Positions 15,959 through 24,197 of a DNA stretch of 64,000 bases are shown here, piece after piece. Below the pieces are notes generated by a model, which was not told the DNA's origin, ran no database searches, and saw nothing but the letters and a program-made list of their open reading frames with translations. The DNA is from Chloroflexus sp. (GTDB lineage Bacteria > Chloroflexota > Anaerolineae > Anaerolineales > Villigracilaceae): the NCBI GenBank assembly GCA_020723995.1, contig DYHT01000003.1, positions 1 to 64,000 on the forward strand, given 5' to 3'. Numbering within the stretch: the first letter of the stretch is position 1; every line of letters starts with the position of its first letter. A program made the position numbers and the translations under genes.

Positions 15959-16281
15959 AACATGGCAGGAACGCATCGAAGATATCCTGGCATGCGCCCG
16001 CAACGTGCAGGACTTCACGGCAGGCATGAGCCTGGACGACTTTTGGATGATCCCCGCACTGTGCGCGCGGTGGCGTTTTAATTCACAACCATCGGCGAAG
16101 CCACGCGCGCCATCCCAGCAGAGGTTCAGGAACGTTATCCGCAAGTTCCCTGGGGAAAGATGCAGGGTATCCGCAATATGCTGGTACACGAGTATTTCCG
16201 GCTCGATGAGGAAATTCTTTAGAAAGCCATCCAGGAAGATATTCCCCCGCTGATTACAGCTTTAGAAAAACTGACCGGTTG
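15948..16281 (+). pseudogene. hepT: Disrupted HepT-type HEPN toxin gene
   Basis: The gene opens with a GTG overlapping mntA: TWQERIEDILACARNVQDFT then AGMSLDDF, as in HepT (DUF86). Around 16040 one base appears missing, shifting the frame. The alignment resumes as TTIGEATRAIPAEVQERYPQ, VPWGKMQGIRNMLVHEYFRL, then DEEIL-stop-KAIQEDIPPL. A TAA near 16078 and a TAG near 16220, where the family usually has Trp, also interrupt it. The RNase motif (R-N-x-x-x-H) is still legible in RNMLVH. Confidence 0.85.
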
Positions 16282-16285
16282 ATAC

Positions 16286-16475
16286 CAATCAACCTAACCC
16301 GGACAAGCCGGAACCAAACAGGTTAAACGGAGAGAGGGAAAGTTGCTCAAAAAGGACGGGGCACAAGGCACCCTACACAAGTCAACGAGAGACAAGCCCA
16401 AAGGCTTTCTCAGACTTGAGAAACGAGGCAAGCGGATAGCTTCCTCAAGGTTTGGCGACTTTCCCTCCCAGTGAT
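16286..16475 (+). ncRNA. Predicted structured RNA upstream of the 486-residue protein
   Basis: A 13-bp helix with a single G-U pair closes about 108 bases: GAGGGAAAGTTGC (16334-16346) with GCGACTTTCCCTC (16455-16467). Inside it AAGCC-loop-GGCTT (16394-16407) is extended by GAGA/TCTC across a 3-base bulge, and CTTGAG (16415-16420) pairs with CTCAAG (16444-16449). A separate stem, AACCT ... AGGTT enclosing CCGG-acaag-CCGG, lies just upstream (about 16288-16325). No coding frame explains this. Mobile elements with an RNA component often have such a leader; the role here is inference. Confidence 0.45.
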
Positions 16476-16566
16476 TGTAGCATGAGATGGGATGTATTTG
16501 CATCTTGAAATCTGCGCAGATTGTGGTTAGATTGCTCAATTCACCTGATGAGACTGGAGTTGAGCG

Positions 16567-18027
16567 ATGGCAGACGAACTACTTTCGGATCGATATGCTG
16601 ACATTCTGGATGGTGTGCTCAGGAGCTATGACCGGATAGTGATCACGGGCAGTTTGCAGCCATTGTGTTATGCCCAGGGGATGACCCGTTATTTGTATGC
16701 GCAGGGCATCCGCATCTTTGACTATGCCCGGTTTGCCGAGCCGCTGCGCGAACGTATCCGGGAGCATGCCGAAGCGCTGGCCCAGGCGAACGGTCTGACG
16801 ATTGAGTTCGTTCGCAAGAAAAACTTTCGCAAAGAAGACCGTGTTCGTGAGATATTGAAGGCACGTGGCGAACACCCGGGTCTGGTGCACATCTTTGCCG
16901 CCATGGAACCTTGCCCATCGTACCGTCCCTGGCACGACAAAAAGACGGGCAAAACATACTTGAAGCCGGACAGTGGCAAATGTTTGCACTACTATTTCAT
17001 GGACGAGCAACTGGGGCTGTGCTATCTGCGTGTGCCCACCTGGTGCCCGTTCCGGCTACAGTTCTATTTCAATTTTCACGCCTGGCTGGCTGCTCAACTA
17101 CGGGAACGCGGCATCGCCTTCGACCTGCTGGACAATGCCTTCACGCACATCGCCGACTATGACTTGGCCAACCAACTGGCAGATGAGTTCGACGTTGAGA
17201 AGTTGCATCAGCGTCTGGATGAATTGGCCCGCCAGTATTGCCCAGTAGCCCACAACTTGGAGTTGACCTATCATTGGAGCATCATGCAGGCCGAGTACGC
17301 CACGGATCTGGTGTTCAAAAGCCAAGACGCTTTACAAGCCTTCTACCCGCATCTCCTGGAAACCCTTATTCGGGCGGTCAAACCCACCGATATTGCCACC
17401 TTTCTCGGTCGCAAGCTGCACGGCAACTACCAAGGAGAGATGGGCAATCGCTTCAACAAACGCTGGCTCGGCAGTCGGGTCAAACACCAGATGGGGCCGG
17501 TCTCGATCAAGATCTATGACAAGTTCGGCCTCATCCTGCGTATCGAGACCACTGTCAACAATGTCTCGTTCTTCAGACACTACCGCCAGGTGCAGCATCG
17601 CGACGGAACGTCCAGCATGCGGTGGGCGCCCATGAAGAAGACCATCCACAGCTTACCGGCTTTGCAGGAAGCGCTCTCCGCTGCCAACCAACGTTACCTC
17701 AAGTTCATCTCGTCCATCGCTACCCCGGAAGTAGGCGTGGAAAAACTTCACCGGTTGGCTGAAACCAAGACTGAGAACAATCGCCGTCACAAGGGCTTCA
17801 ATCTCTTCTCGGAAGAGGATACCTGTTTGTTCCGTACCTCGTTGAGCGGCGAGTTCTTCATCAGCGGTTTCACCAACAAGGAGTTGCGTCGCCACTTCCC
17901 CAATAAGAATTCGGGCCAGATCACCCGCCTACTCAGCCGCTTGCGGGCACATGACGTGATCAAAAAAGTCGGCAAACGCTACAAATACTACCTCACCGAG
18001 TTCGGTCGCCAGGCTGCCGCTAAGTAA
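16567..18027 (+). CDS. 486-residue protein of a widespread unnamed, multi-copy family
   Basis: It opens LLSDRYADILDGVLRSYDRI. Conserved-looking blocks are DRIVITGSLQPLCYAQGMTR, RKKNFRKEDRVREILKARGE, VHIFAAMEPCPSYRPWHDKK, LHYYFMDEQLGLCYLRVPTW and CPFRLQFYFNFHAWLA. The C-terminal 100 residues look like a winged helix (GEFFISGFTNKELRRHFPNK ... ITRLLSRLRAHDVIKKVGKR). From memory, relatives occur in many copies in diverse bacteria without an assigned role. No DDE, DEDD, HNH, serine or tyrosine recombinase motif is visible. A structured leader precedes it. Its 3' end abuts a tyrosine recombinase gene cut in mid-domain, consistent with insertion of a mobile unit. Confidence 0.75.
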   Translation: MADELLSDRYADILDGVLRSYDRIVITGSLQPLCYAQGMTRYLYAQGIRIFDYARFAEPLRERIREHAEALAQANGLTIEFVRKKNFRKEDRVREILKARGEHPGLVHIFAAMEPCPSYRPWHDKKTGKTYLKPDSGKCLHYYFMDEQLGLCYLRVPTWCPFRLQFYFNFHAWLAAQLRERGIAFDLLDNAFTHIADYDLANQLADEFDVEKLHQRLDELARQYCPVAHNLELTYHWSIMQAEYATDLVFKSQDALQAFYPHLLETLIRAVKPTDIATFLGRKLHGNYQGEMGNRFNKRWLGSRVKHQMGPVSIKIYDKFGLILRIETTVNNVSFFRHYRQVQHRDGTSSMRWAPMKKTIHSLPALQEALSAANQRYLKFISSIATPEVGVEKLHRLAETKTENNRRHKGFNLFSEEDTCLFRTSLSGEFFISGFTNKELRRHFPNKNSGQITRLLSRLRAHDVIKKVGKRYKYYLTEFGRQAAAK

Positions 18028-18611
18028 ACTATTCTTCCCTTGCCGCCTTTGGCCCCTCCTTCGACGCCATGTTTGATTTCAACTTTCCCTCGTTTAGCAT
18101 CCACATCTCCGATTTTCAAAGCGGATACTTCAGACGCTCGCAGTCCGGTATCCAGCAAGACCAGGAGGATTGCCCGGTCGCGGTTAGCGGTCGCTCGACG
18201 CATGACGAACTTATGTCGCTGGTCAGTATTTGCTTCTCGAGTGTAGACACAAGCTTTTAGCATGCGCTCAACCTCATCCTGGGTGAAAGGATCCGTTTGT
18301 GTCTTCTGGAATTTCGGCGCCGGGACCTCCTTTACCGGATTGGGAAGCGCGAACTCTCGGCTGGCCCAGGTAAAGAATGAGGAAAGCGTGACCCATACGT
18401 TACGGATCGTCTTGGGAGAGAGTGGGGTCGTTTTTCCGTTGAAACGCTGCGGCGTGTACTCTGTCCGAAGCCAGGTGAGGTACGTGCTTATATCTTGGGC
18501 AGCAATTTTGCCGACCATGATTTCCCTCATGTACTCCGCCCAGTGATTCAACAATCGCTCGTAGGATTGGACCGAGCGATCGGCGAGGCCTTCGTTTGAG
18601 ATTTCCGCCAA
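18021..18611 (-). pseudogene. Tyrosine recombinase/integrase, C-terminally truncated
   Basis: The fragment has the N-terminal SAM-like core-binding domain (SVQSYERLLNHWAEYMREIM, KTIRNVWVTLSSFFTWASRE) and the start of the catalytic domain with the first catalytic Arg (LLDTGLRASEVSALKIGDVD, Arg158). It stops right after the beta-strand GGAKGGKGRIVYL. The rest of the frame is antisense to the end of the 486-residue gene, so the HxxR and Tyr parts are gone. The missing half is not found upstream of that gene either. The start (TTG 18611) lies in the 60-bp repeat. Confidence 0.85.
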
Positions 18612-18657
18612 TCGCAGTCCGTCGGGTTAACCGAAAAACCATAGCCTGAAGGACTAT
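18598..18657. repeat. 60-bp direct repeat, right copy (possible attachment site)
   Basis: It is identical to 13338-13397, 13 bp from the 3' end of the tRNA-fMet gene, and contains the start of the truncated integrase. Here the hairpin AACCATAG-CCTGAAGG-(A)CTATGGTT is complete. Position next to a tRNA and an integrase is what an att site would show; this is inference. Confidence 0.8.
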
Positions 18658-18670
18658 GGTTTGTGAATAG

Positions 18671-18742
18671 TAGCGGGGGCTGGACTCGAACCAGCGACCT
18701 CCGGGTTATGAGCCCGACGAGCTGCCACTGCTCTACCCCGCG
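18671..18742 (-). tRNA. tRNA-fMet (initiator, anticodon CAT)
   Basis: A full cloverleaf can be drawn. Acceptor CGCGGGG has a mismatched first pair, the anticodon stem carries GGG/CCC around CTCATAA, and the T-arm is CTGGTTCGAGTCCAG. The mismatched 1-72 pair and three consecutive G-C pairs in the anticodon stem are initiator hallmarks. The 3' CCA is not encoded. Confidence 0.95.
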
Positions 18743-18841
18743 TCATTTTACTGCTCCGCAGTATTTCAGAGCGGAGGGAAATTGTATCACTGCCCCCAGC
18801 CTCCGTCAAGTAAAAAATTCATAAAAAGAATTTTGGTTGGC

Positions 18842-18953
18842 GGCTGCCGACCGAGTACATCGTCCTGACACTTGCACCTGCTGCAAGTGCAGGTGTGTCC
18901 TTGCGGGAGGTGCTGCCATAGGCCTACTCGGCCAAGTCCCATCGGGAAGCCAC
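18842..18953. repeat. Inverted-repeat element, copy A
   Basis: The first 90 bases match the reverse complement of 35350-35439 with two mismatches, and weaker similarity continues to 18953. Internal structure includes CACTTGCA-CCTGC-TGCAAGTG and CCGAGTA ... TACTCGG. It lies between the tRNA and the lipoprotein gene. Confidence 0.9.
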
Positions 18954-18954
18954 T

Positions 18955-19944
18955 TTATGGGATGAGGTAAACTTCCTGGCTGAAAAGGTACATTGTCCCC
19001 GCGATGCGCTCATCGGACTGGCGAATCGTCAACCGCACCCAGGTGGCTGAAGGGATGCTGTAGGTTAAGTCAACCGTAAATGGGATATAACCGCCGTCCG
19101 GGGCCGGTTGGACAGCGACCATTTTCGAGCCAACGACTGCACCGCTGGGAGTGATCAGTTCGATGACCAAAGGTTGGCTGTTTAATGGACGCATCTGGCC
19201 GCTCACGGTCAGCTTTCCTTTCGAGACCCGCGTGCCCGCTGAAGGCGACTCCAGCACGCAGCGCTCATCCAGATTACCTGGTGGGTTGATCTCTTCGTAA
19301 CCTGCCGAAAGTAGCAAGAGGTGGACGGATATCAGCGCGCGGGGGCGCCCGAATTGATCCTGCGTGTTGATCTGCAAGCGCGCCACTTCGGCAGCGGCCT
19401 GCACCTCGAAGGGGATTTCGACCGAAAGATAAGCCCACTTAGCCAAGGTGTAAAGGCGGAGAAGTCGACGCGCCAGCAGGCGGCCATCTTCGCCGTAGAG
19501 TTCGATCCGCGCCAGGTTATCGTAACCTGGGACGACATAACTGTGTAACTTGATGGGCGAGCGTACTTTAGAAAGCGGCCCGGGGGTCAAGATTTGAATA
19601 GCCGCCGCTGATGCTGGCGCAGGCGTAAAATCAGGAAGCGGCGTATCGGTAGGAATGATACTCGAAAGCGGAAAGGGCGTCAGAGAGACTGTCGGAGAAG
19701 GCAGAGGAGAAGGTTCAGGAGAAGGCTCAGGTGTAGTACTCGGCTCAATGGCCGGCGTGCCGGTCACAGGTGCGGGGAGCGCCGGCTGCGTCGGGGTGGG
19801 GAGAGCGGCCATGGTCAGGGCCACTGCTGTGGGCAGGTAACCGGCCGGCCAGGGGGTCGGCAGCGAATTTCCCCACAGAGGATTACAGCTGGCCAGGATG
19901 ATGAGGGACAAACCAATCAACGTAAGAAATCGGACGATTATCAT
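18955..19944 (-). CDS. Secreted lipoprotein with Thr/Pro linker, unknown function
   Basis: The 329-residue protein starts at ATG 19944 (MIIVRFLTLIGLSLIILASC), with the lipobox LIILASC placing the lipidated Cys at 20. A long Pro/Thr/Ser-rich spacer (about residues 45-130) is followed by two beta-rich domains. One begins QILTPGPLSKVRSPIKLHSY and the other CVLESPSAGTRVSKGKLTVS; both resemble Gmad2-like or Ig-like immunoglobulin folds. It is probably anchored outside the membrane. It sits 58 bp after the M32 peptidase gene on the same strand. Confidence 0.75.
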   Translation of the reverse strand: MIIVRFLTLIGLSLIILASCNPLWGNSLPTPWPAGYLPTAVALTMAALPTPTQPALPAPVTGTPAIEPSTTPEPSPEPSPLPSPTVSLTPFPLSSIIPTDTPLPDFTPAPASAAAIQILTPGPLSKVRSPIKLHSYVVPGYDNLARIELYGEDGRLLARRLLRLYTLAKWAYLSVEIPFEVQAAAEVARLQINTQDQFGRPRALISVHLLLLSAGYEEINPPGNLDERCVLESPSAGTRVSKGKLTVSGQMRPLNSQPLVIELITPSGAVVGSKMVAVQPAPDGGYIPFTVDLTYSIPSATWVRLTIRQSDERIAGTMYLFSQEVYLIP

Positions 19945-20002
19945 AATTGCTGATCGCGCAGCACACTTCGTGGAGACGCCCGGCTGGGCGTCTCTACTTG
20001 TT

Positions 20003-21505
20003 TTATAGACCATAGATTTGACCGAATTTCTGGTTCAGATAGCGCAAGTAAGGCGCTGCGTCAATCTTGGAGCCGGTGACTTTCTGCACCAGTTCCTGCG
20101 GCTCGAACTTGCGACCGTGCCGGTGGATCTTCTCACGCAGCCAGCCGAGTAGGGCATCAAATTTGCCCTGACGGATTTGTTCAGGCAAATCGGGAATAGC
20201 GCGGTTTATCACCTCCCAAAGTTGGGCGGAGACCAGGTTGCCCAGGGCATAGGTGGAGAAATAGCCCATATATCCACTAAACCAGTGGATGTCCTGTAAG
20301 ACGCCCCTGGCATCGTCCGGCGGGACGACGCCCAGGTATTCCTGCATCTTGGTGTTCCAGACTTCAGGCAGGTCCTTGATAGCCAGCTTGCTCTCCATCA
20401 GGGCGATCTCGATTTCCAGCCGAAGCATGATGTGCAGGTTGTAGGTGGCCTCGTCGGCCTCCACGCGGATGAGCGACGGCTGGACTTTGTTGATGCCCTG
20501 GTAGAATTTCTCCAGCGGGACATTGCCCAACTGCGATGGGAAGGTTTCCTGCAAGCGCGGGTAGAAGTGTTCCCAGAAGGGCAGCGAACGCCCGACCAGG
20601 TTCTCCCACATGCGGGATTGCGACTCGTGCACCGCCAGCGAGGCGCCACCATCCAGGGTGATACGCTCCAAGGCATCCGGTGAACCCAGGCCGTACAATG
20701 CGTGGCCGCACTCGTGCATGGTGCTGAAAATCATCGAATTGAGGAAGTTCGGGGCGACACGCGTGGTGATGCGGACATCGTGGTTGCTAAAGCCGGTGGT
20801 GAACGGGTGGGCGGCCTTGTCCTGGCGGCCGCAGTTCCAGTCGTAACCGAATTTGGTAATGATATCCACGCCAAAGTCCCACTGTTTTTTCTCGTCGAAA
20901 GCCTGGTGCAGGAAAGAATCGTCCACCTGCGGCTTCTGGGCAATGGCCTTGATCAGTTCCACCTGCTTTGGGCGCAGGGCGTCAAAAATCGCCTTGACAT
21001 CCGCCGTTTTCATGCCCGGCTCAAAGTTATCCAGCAAGATATCGTATGGATGGTCGGCCTTTGGGAAGAACGAAATATAGCGATGACCTAGTTCGACGAT
21101 TTTTTCCAGGTGCGGACTGAACATGGGGAAATCCGATTTTGCCCTGGCTTCCATCCAGGCCTGCTGGGCCAAGGTGGTCACTTGCGCAAATTCAACCACC
21201 CACTCGGAGGGGACGCGGGTAGCTTTCTCGTAATCCCTGGCAACAACTTTTACCAGGCGGGCGTCGTCCGAATCAGGGTCAAGGGTGGCTGCGAAGGGTT
21301 TTAATTCTGTGAGCAAATTACCTAACTCAGACGAGGTCTGGCGTTCGTGAGCCAGGCGCTGCAGGGTTCCCAGTTGGTTGCCGCGCGCTTCCGCCCCACC
21401 GGGCGGCATGTAGGTTTGCTGGTCCCAACTGAGCAGGTCCGCAGCCCCTTTGATGTCGGAAATCTCGGCCAGGATGGTTTTGAGTTGTGCGAGTTTTTGG
21501 TTCAT
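20003..21505 (-). CDS. M32 family metallocarboxypeptidase (carboxypeptidase Taq)
   Basis: The 500-residue length is normal for M32. The zinc motif is HECGH (264-268), with family blocks DHPYDILLDNFEPGMKTADV, HPFTTGFSNHDVRITTRVAP and LHIMLRLEIEIALMESKLAI. It removes C-terminal amino acids from peptides in the cytoplasm, with no signal peptide. The start is ATG 21505. Confidence 0.95.
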   Translation of the reverse strand: MNQKLAQLKTILAEISDIKGAADLLSWDQQTYMPPGGAEARGNQLGTLQRLAHERQTSSELGNLLTELKPFAATLDPDSDDARLVKVVARDYEKATRVPSEWVVEFAQVTTLAQQAWMEARAKSDFPMFSPHLEKIVELGHRYISFFPKADHPYDILLDNFEPGMKTADVKAIFDALRPKQVELIKAIAQKPQVDDSFLHQAFDEKKQWDFGVDIITKFGYDWNCGRQDKAAHPFTTGFSNHDVRITTRVAPNFLNSMIFSTMHECGHALYGLGSPDALERITLDGGASLAVHESQSRMWENLVGRSLPFWEHFYPRLQETFPSQLGNVPLEKFYQGINKVQPSLIRVEADEATYNLHIMLRLEIEIALMESKLAIKDLPEVWNTKMQEYLGVVPPDDARGVLQDIHWFSGYMGYFSTYALGNLVSAQLWEVINRAIPDLPEQIRQGKFDALLGWLREKIHRHGRKFEPQELVQKVTGSKIDAAPYLRYLNQKFGQIYGL

Positions 21506-21540
21506 GGTTTGTCCTGTGATTCACGTAGTTCTGCCGCTGG

Positions 21541-21585
21541 TAGCAACTTCTTGATATTAGTGGGCATAGCCTTGCTCCTATTTCA
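21541..21585 (-). pseudogene. Duplicated 5' stub of a nucleotidyltransferase gene
   Basis: About 45 bases here repeat the start region of the nucleotidyltransferase gene at 22246-22291, with a few mismatches. They encode MPTNIKKLL where the intact gene has MLTNIKKLL, then run into unrelated sequence. It is a remnant of a second copy whose body was deleted. Confidence 0.7.
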
Positions 21586-21958
21586 CGCCGAGACACTTCT
21601 TAGCCTCTGCCAGAAAATCCCAGCCCCATGCAATCGTCTCACGCACATCTTCGGATGCTAACCGCGCGCTTTCGTCATAATCACCAACCATGCGGCGATT
21701 GAAAGCACGCACAAGCCGCTCGTGATATTTCGCATCAAAAATCCCGGTTTTAATGTATTGCAAGGCAAACGCGCCATGCAAGCCGCCGTGTTTCTTTAGC
21801 CTTACTTCTTTTTCACTGAGCAATGCTTCGGCGATATAAAACATACCGTAATAGGCGCGGTTGGTAGCATCTCGCAAATAACCATCTTCGAGCAGGGACT
21901 CGGCGGCGTGGATTGTCTCTTCGGCGTTTGCCAGCAACCTGCTTGAGGACTCTTTCAT
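21578..21958 (-). CDS. HEPN-domain protein of a HEPN/MNT pair
   Basis: The 126-residue helical protein has the HEPN signature DATNRAYYGMFYIAEALLSE and LHGAFALQYIKTGIFD. HEPN partners of minimal nucleotidyltransferases are often toxic RNases. Its ATG overlaps the nucleotidyltransferase stop by 4 bp (ATGA), so the two are coexpressed. The R-x4-6-H RNase motif is not clearly visible, so toxicity is uncertain. Confidence 0.85.
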   Translation of the reverse strand: MKESSSRLLANAEETIHAAESLLEDGYLRDATNRAYYGMFYIAEALLSEKEVRLKKHGGLHGAFALQYIKTGIFDAKYHERLVRAFNRRMVGDYDESARLASEDVRETIAWGWDFLAEAKKCLGVK

Positions 21959-22275
21959 ACAGGCACACCTTCCGCTTGCACGTTGCGGAGCAATGGTTTT
22001 TCACCTTTCAGCCAATCCTGTTCCCGCAAAAAAACAGGGCTGACGGTGATAAGATATTCCAACGAGAGGCTACCAATGAGTTTGGCCGTGCGGTTAATTT
22101 CTGCACCGCAGTATTCGTAATCCCTCAAGACGACCAATACATCCAAATCCGACCCCTCTTCGTAATCCTCGCGCGCGTACGAGCCATATAGATAGACGGC
22201 CTTCAACTGCTCCCCGTAAATGCGGAGGAGCCCTTTCTTCAACTCGCGCAGTAACTTCTTGATATTGGTGAGCAT
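21955..22275 (-). CDS. Minimal nucleotidyltransferase of a HEPN/MNT pair
   Basis: The 106-residue protein has YLYGSYAREDYEEGSDLDVL, the Gly-Ser ... Asp-x-Asp nucleotidyltransferase core. Known relatives act as antitoxins or AMPylating partners of HEPN proteins. It is upstream of and overlaps the HEPN gene. The first 45 bases are duplicated as a stub at 21541-21585. Confidence 0.88.
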   Translation of the reverse strand: MLTNIKKLLRELKKGLLRIYGEQLKAVYLYGSYAREDYEEGSDLDVLVVLRDYEYCGAEINRTAKLIGSLSLEYLITVSPVFLREQDWLKGEKPLLRNVQAEGVPV

Positions 22276-22375
22276 GGCATTGCTCCTGTCTCTATCTTAC
22301 CGTTTTTGAGATAGTTTCTTAGCCCGCCGGCTAAAGTGGCCGGGAAGTTACAATGAATTTTACACCAGTTTTTGT

Positions 22376-22840
22376 TCAGCGCTTTTCGATTTCTGCCACC
22401 ATAGCCAGGCTCTCGTCATCAACAGGATTGGGTTGGTAGGAGGTATTGAACCAGGTATGCAGGATCTCCTGGGCAATTACCTCCGAAGTACGCCGCATGG
22501 ATAGACACAAGACGTTGGCGTTATTCCATAGTTTTGCGCCGCGCGCCGTCTCTGCGTCATCGCACAACGCAGCCCGGACGCCCTTCACTTTGTTCGCCGC
22601 GATGCTGACGCCTGTGCCAGTCCAACAGAACAGGATGCCGTTCTCGACGCGGTCAGCAGCCACATCTTCAGCCACCAGGCGCGCCGCCTTTGGCCAGGGC
22701 ATGGTCTCCCGCAAGGACATCGGGACAATGTGGCGCGGTTCTGGACCGTGCCAGATGACCTCATGCCCTTGTTCTGCGAGCAATTCCAGAACGACATCCA
22801 CGATATGCAGACGTTCGTCTGCGCCGACCGAGAGTTTCAT
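22376..22840 (-). CDS. RpiB/LacAB-type sugar-phosphate isomerase
   Basis: The 154-residue protein begins MKLSVGADERLHIVDVVLEL. Family landmarks are AEDVAADRVENGILFCWTGT and GVSIAANKVKGVRAALCDD, followed by NNANVLCLSMRRTS. RpiB enzymes interconvert ribose and ribulose 5-phosphates; LacAB act on galactose 6-phosphate. The catalytic-loop Cys is present, but CWTGTG replaces the usual CGTGIG, so substrate is uncertain. GGAGG before ATG 22840 fixes the start. Confidence 0.82.
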   Translation of the reverse strand: MKLSVGADERLHIVDVVLELLAEQGHEVIWHGPEPRHIVPMSLRETMPWPKAARLVAEDVAADRVENGILFCWTGTGVSIAANKVKGVRAALCDDAETARGAKLWNNANVLCLSMRRTSEVIAQEILHTWFNTSYQPNPVDDESLAMVAEIEKR

Positions 22841-22854
22841 AGCAGCCTCCTGAT

Positions 22855-22975
22855 AGCAGATGGCGAATGGCAAATGGCGGATAGCCGGTAGCAATCTGCC
22901 ATTCGCTGCGCGCCATCCACCATCCGACCACCCGACTACTCGACCACTCGACTACAAGACCACGCTACTATTCGT
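22855..22975. repeat. Array of degenerate 7/8-base words
   Basis: The gap is built from words such as GCAGATG-GCGAATG-GCAAATG, then CCACCAT-CCGACCA-CCCGACTA-CTCGACCA-CTCGACTA. The second half is partly the inverse of the first. No gene is present. Similar arrays occur near 9.2, 42.6, 48.1, 53.75 and 56.08 kb. Confidence 0.6.
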
Positions 22976-24197
22976 ATCTCAGCGCCTCCACCGGTTCGAG
23001 ATTGGCAGCGCGCGTAGCCGGGTAGATGCCGAAGAACAAGCCAACTGCGGCCGAGAAGAGCGTGGCCAGCAAAACCGCGTCGAGACTGATCAGCGGCGTG
23101 AGCGGCGTCCCGGAGTTGGCGGCGATGCGCCCGACGATGAACGAGATCAACCAGCCCAGGGCGATCCCGATCAAACCGCCAATCAACGTGAGCATGGACG
23201 ACTCGGTCAGGAATTGGACCAGGATATCGCGTTTGTGCGCGCCAAGCGCCTTGCGCAGGCCGATCTCGCGCGTCCGCTCGGTCACTGAAACCAGCATGAT
23301 GTTCATCACGCCGATTCCGCCCACCAGCAGGGAAATAGCCGCGATACCGCCCAGGAAGATGGTCATGACGCTGAGAATGGTCGTCGCAGTGGAGAGCATA
23401 TCGGCCTGGGAAAAGATGGTGAAATCATCCACCCCGATTTCCGTGCGATGCCGCTGGCGCAGGATTTGGGCGACCTCATCGCTAGCTAACGGCACCGCGT
23501 CTGCGCTGACCGCCTGCACCAGGAGTTGGTCAATTTGCCGCAGGCCAGAACGGTGGATCAGGCGCGCCTGCGCTGTGCTGAACGGGACAATGACGCTGTT
23601 GTCCTGGCTGCCAAACATGCCGCCGCCCCTGGAGGCCAACAGGCCGACAATGCGGAAGGGTTGTCCCTCGATGCGCACCGTCTCGCCGATCACGCCATCC
23701 CGGCGGTCGAACAACTTGTCCGCCACGCCCGGGCCGATGACGGCCACCGAGGCGCGTCCCAATTCCTGATCCTGGGTCAGGAAGTCGCCCTCGAGCAAAG
23801 AATAGTTTTGCATGGAAAAGTACTCCGGCGTAGTTCCAGTAATACTGATATTCATAGACTGGCCGCCAGCCGTGATCGTCCCACTGCCCTGGATGACCGG
23901 CGCGACCATGGCCACGTCCGGCGCGGACAAGGGATCGGCAATAGCCTGCGCGTCGGCCAGGGTCAGCGGCTTGGCGTTGCGCACATCCGCAGCCCGGTTG
24001 CCAGAGGAGACGAACAGCAGGTTGGTGCCGATGCTCGTGATGGCGCCGGTGATGCTGGATTGGGCGCCTTGTCCAATCGCCAGCATGGCGATCACCGCAC
24101 CGACGCCGATGACGATGCCCAGGATGGTCAGGCCAGAGCGCAATTTGTTGGCGTTCAGGCTTTCGAGCGCCTCGAGAATAGATTGTGTGATGTTCAT
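22968..24197 (-). CDS. MacB-like ABC exporter permease
   Basis: The 409-residue protein has the FtsX/MacB layout. A first membrane helix ([20 protein letters not shown]) is followed by a large extracellular MacB_PCD domain and three C-terminal helices. The motif [20 protein letters not shown] links it to the ATPase. In MacAB-type systems the permease moves substrate by mechanotransmission with the adaptor. Its ATG overlaps the ATPase stop. It is last in an adaptor-ATPase-permease operon. Confidence 0.94.
   Translation of the reverse strand: MNITQSILEALESLNANKLRSGLTILGIVIGVGAVIAMLAIGQGAQSSITGAITSIGTNLLFVSSGNRAADVRNAKPLTLADAQAIADPLSAPDVAMVAPVIQGSGTITAGGQSMNISITGTTPEYFSMQNYSLLEGDFLTQDQELGRASVAVIGPGVADKLFDRRDGVIGETVRIEGQPFRIVGLLASRGGGMFGSQDNSVIVPFSTAQARLIHRSGLRQIDQLLVQAVSADAVPLASDEVAQILRQRHRTEIGVDDFTIFSQADMLSTATTILSVMTIFLGGIAAISLLVGGIGVMNIMLVSVTERTREIGLRKALGAHKRDILVQFLTESSMLTLIGGLIGIALGWLISFIVGRIAANSGTPLTPLISLDAVLLATLFSAAVGLFFGIYPATRAANLEPVEALRYE

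Noticed and set aside
16567-18027. 486-residue protein as an IS110, TnpB or serine recombinase
   Set aside because: None of the DEDD, RuvC/zinc, or catalytic Ser motifs can be found; only position and family spread suggest mobility.
19321-19840. Plus-strand frames opposite the lipoprotein gene
   Set aside because: Low-complexity antisense of the Pro/Thr linker; the minus-strand lipoprotein explains the region.
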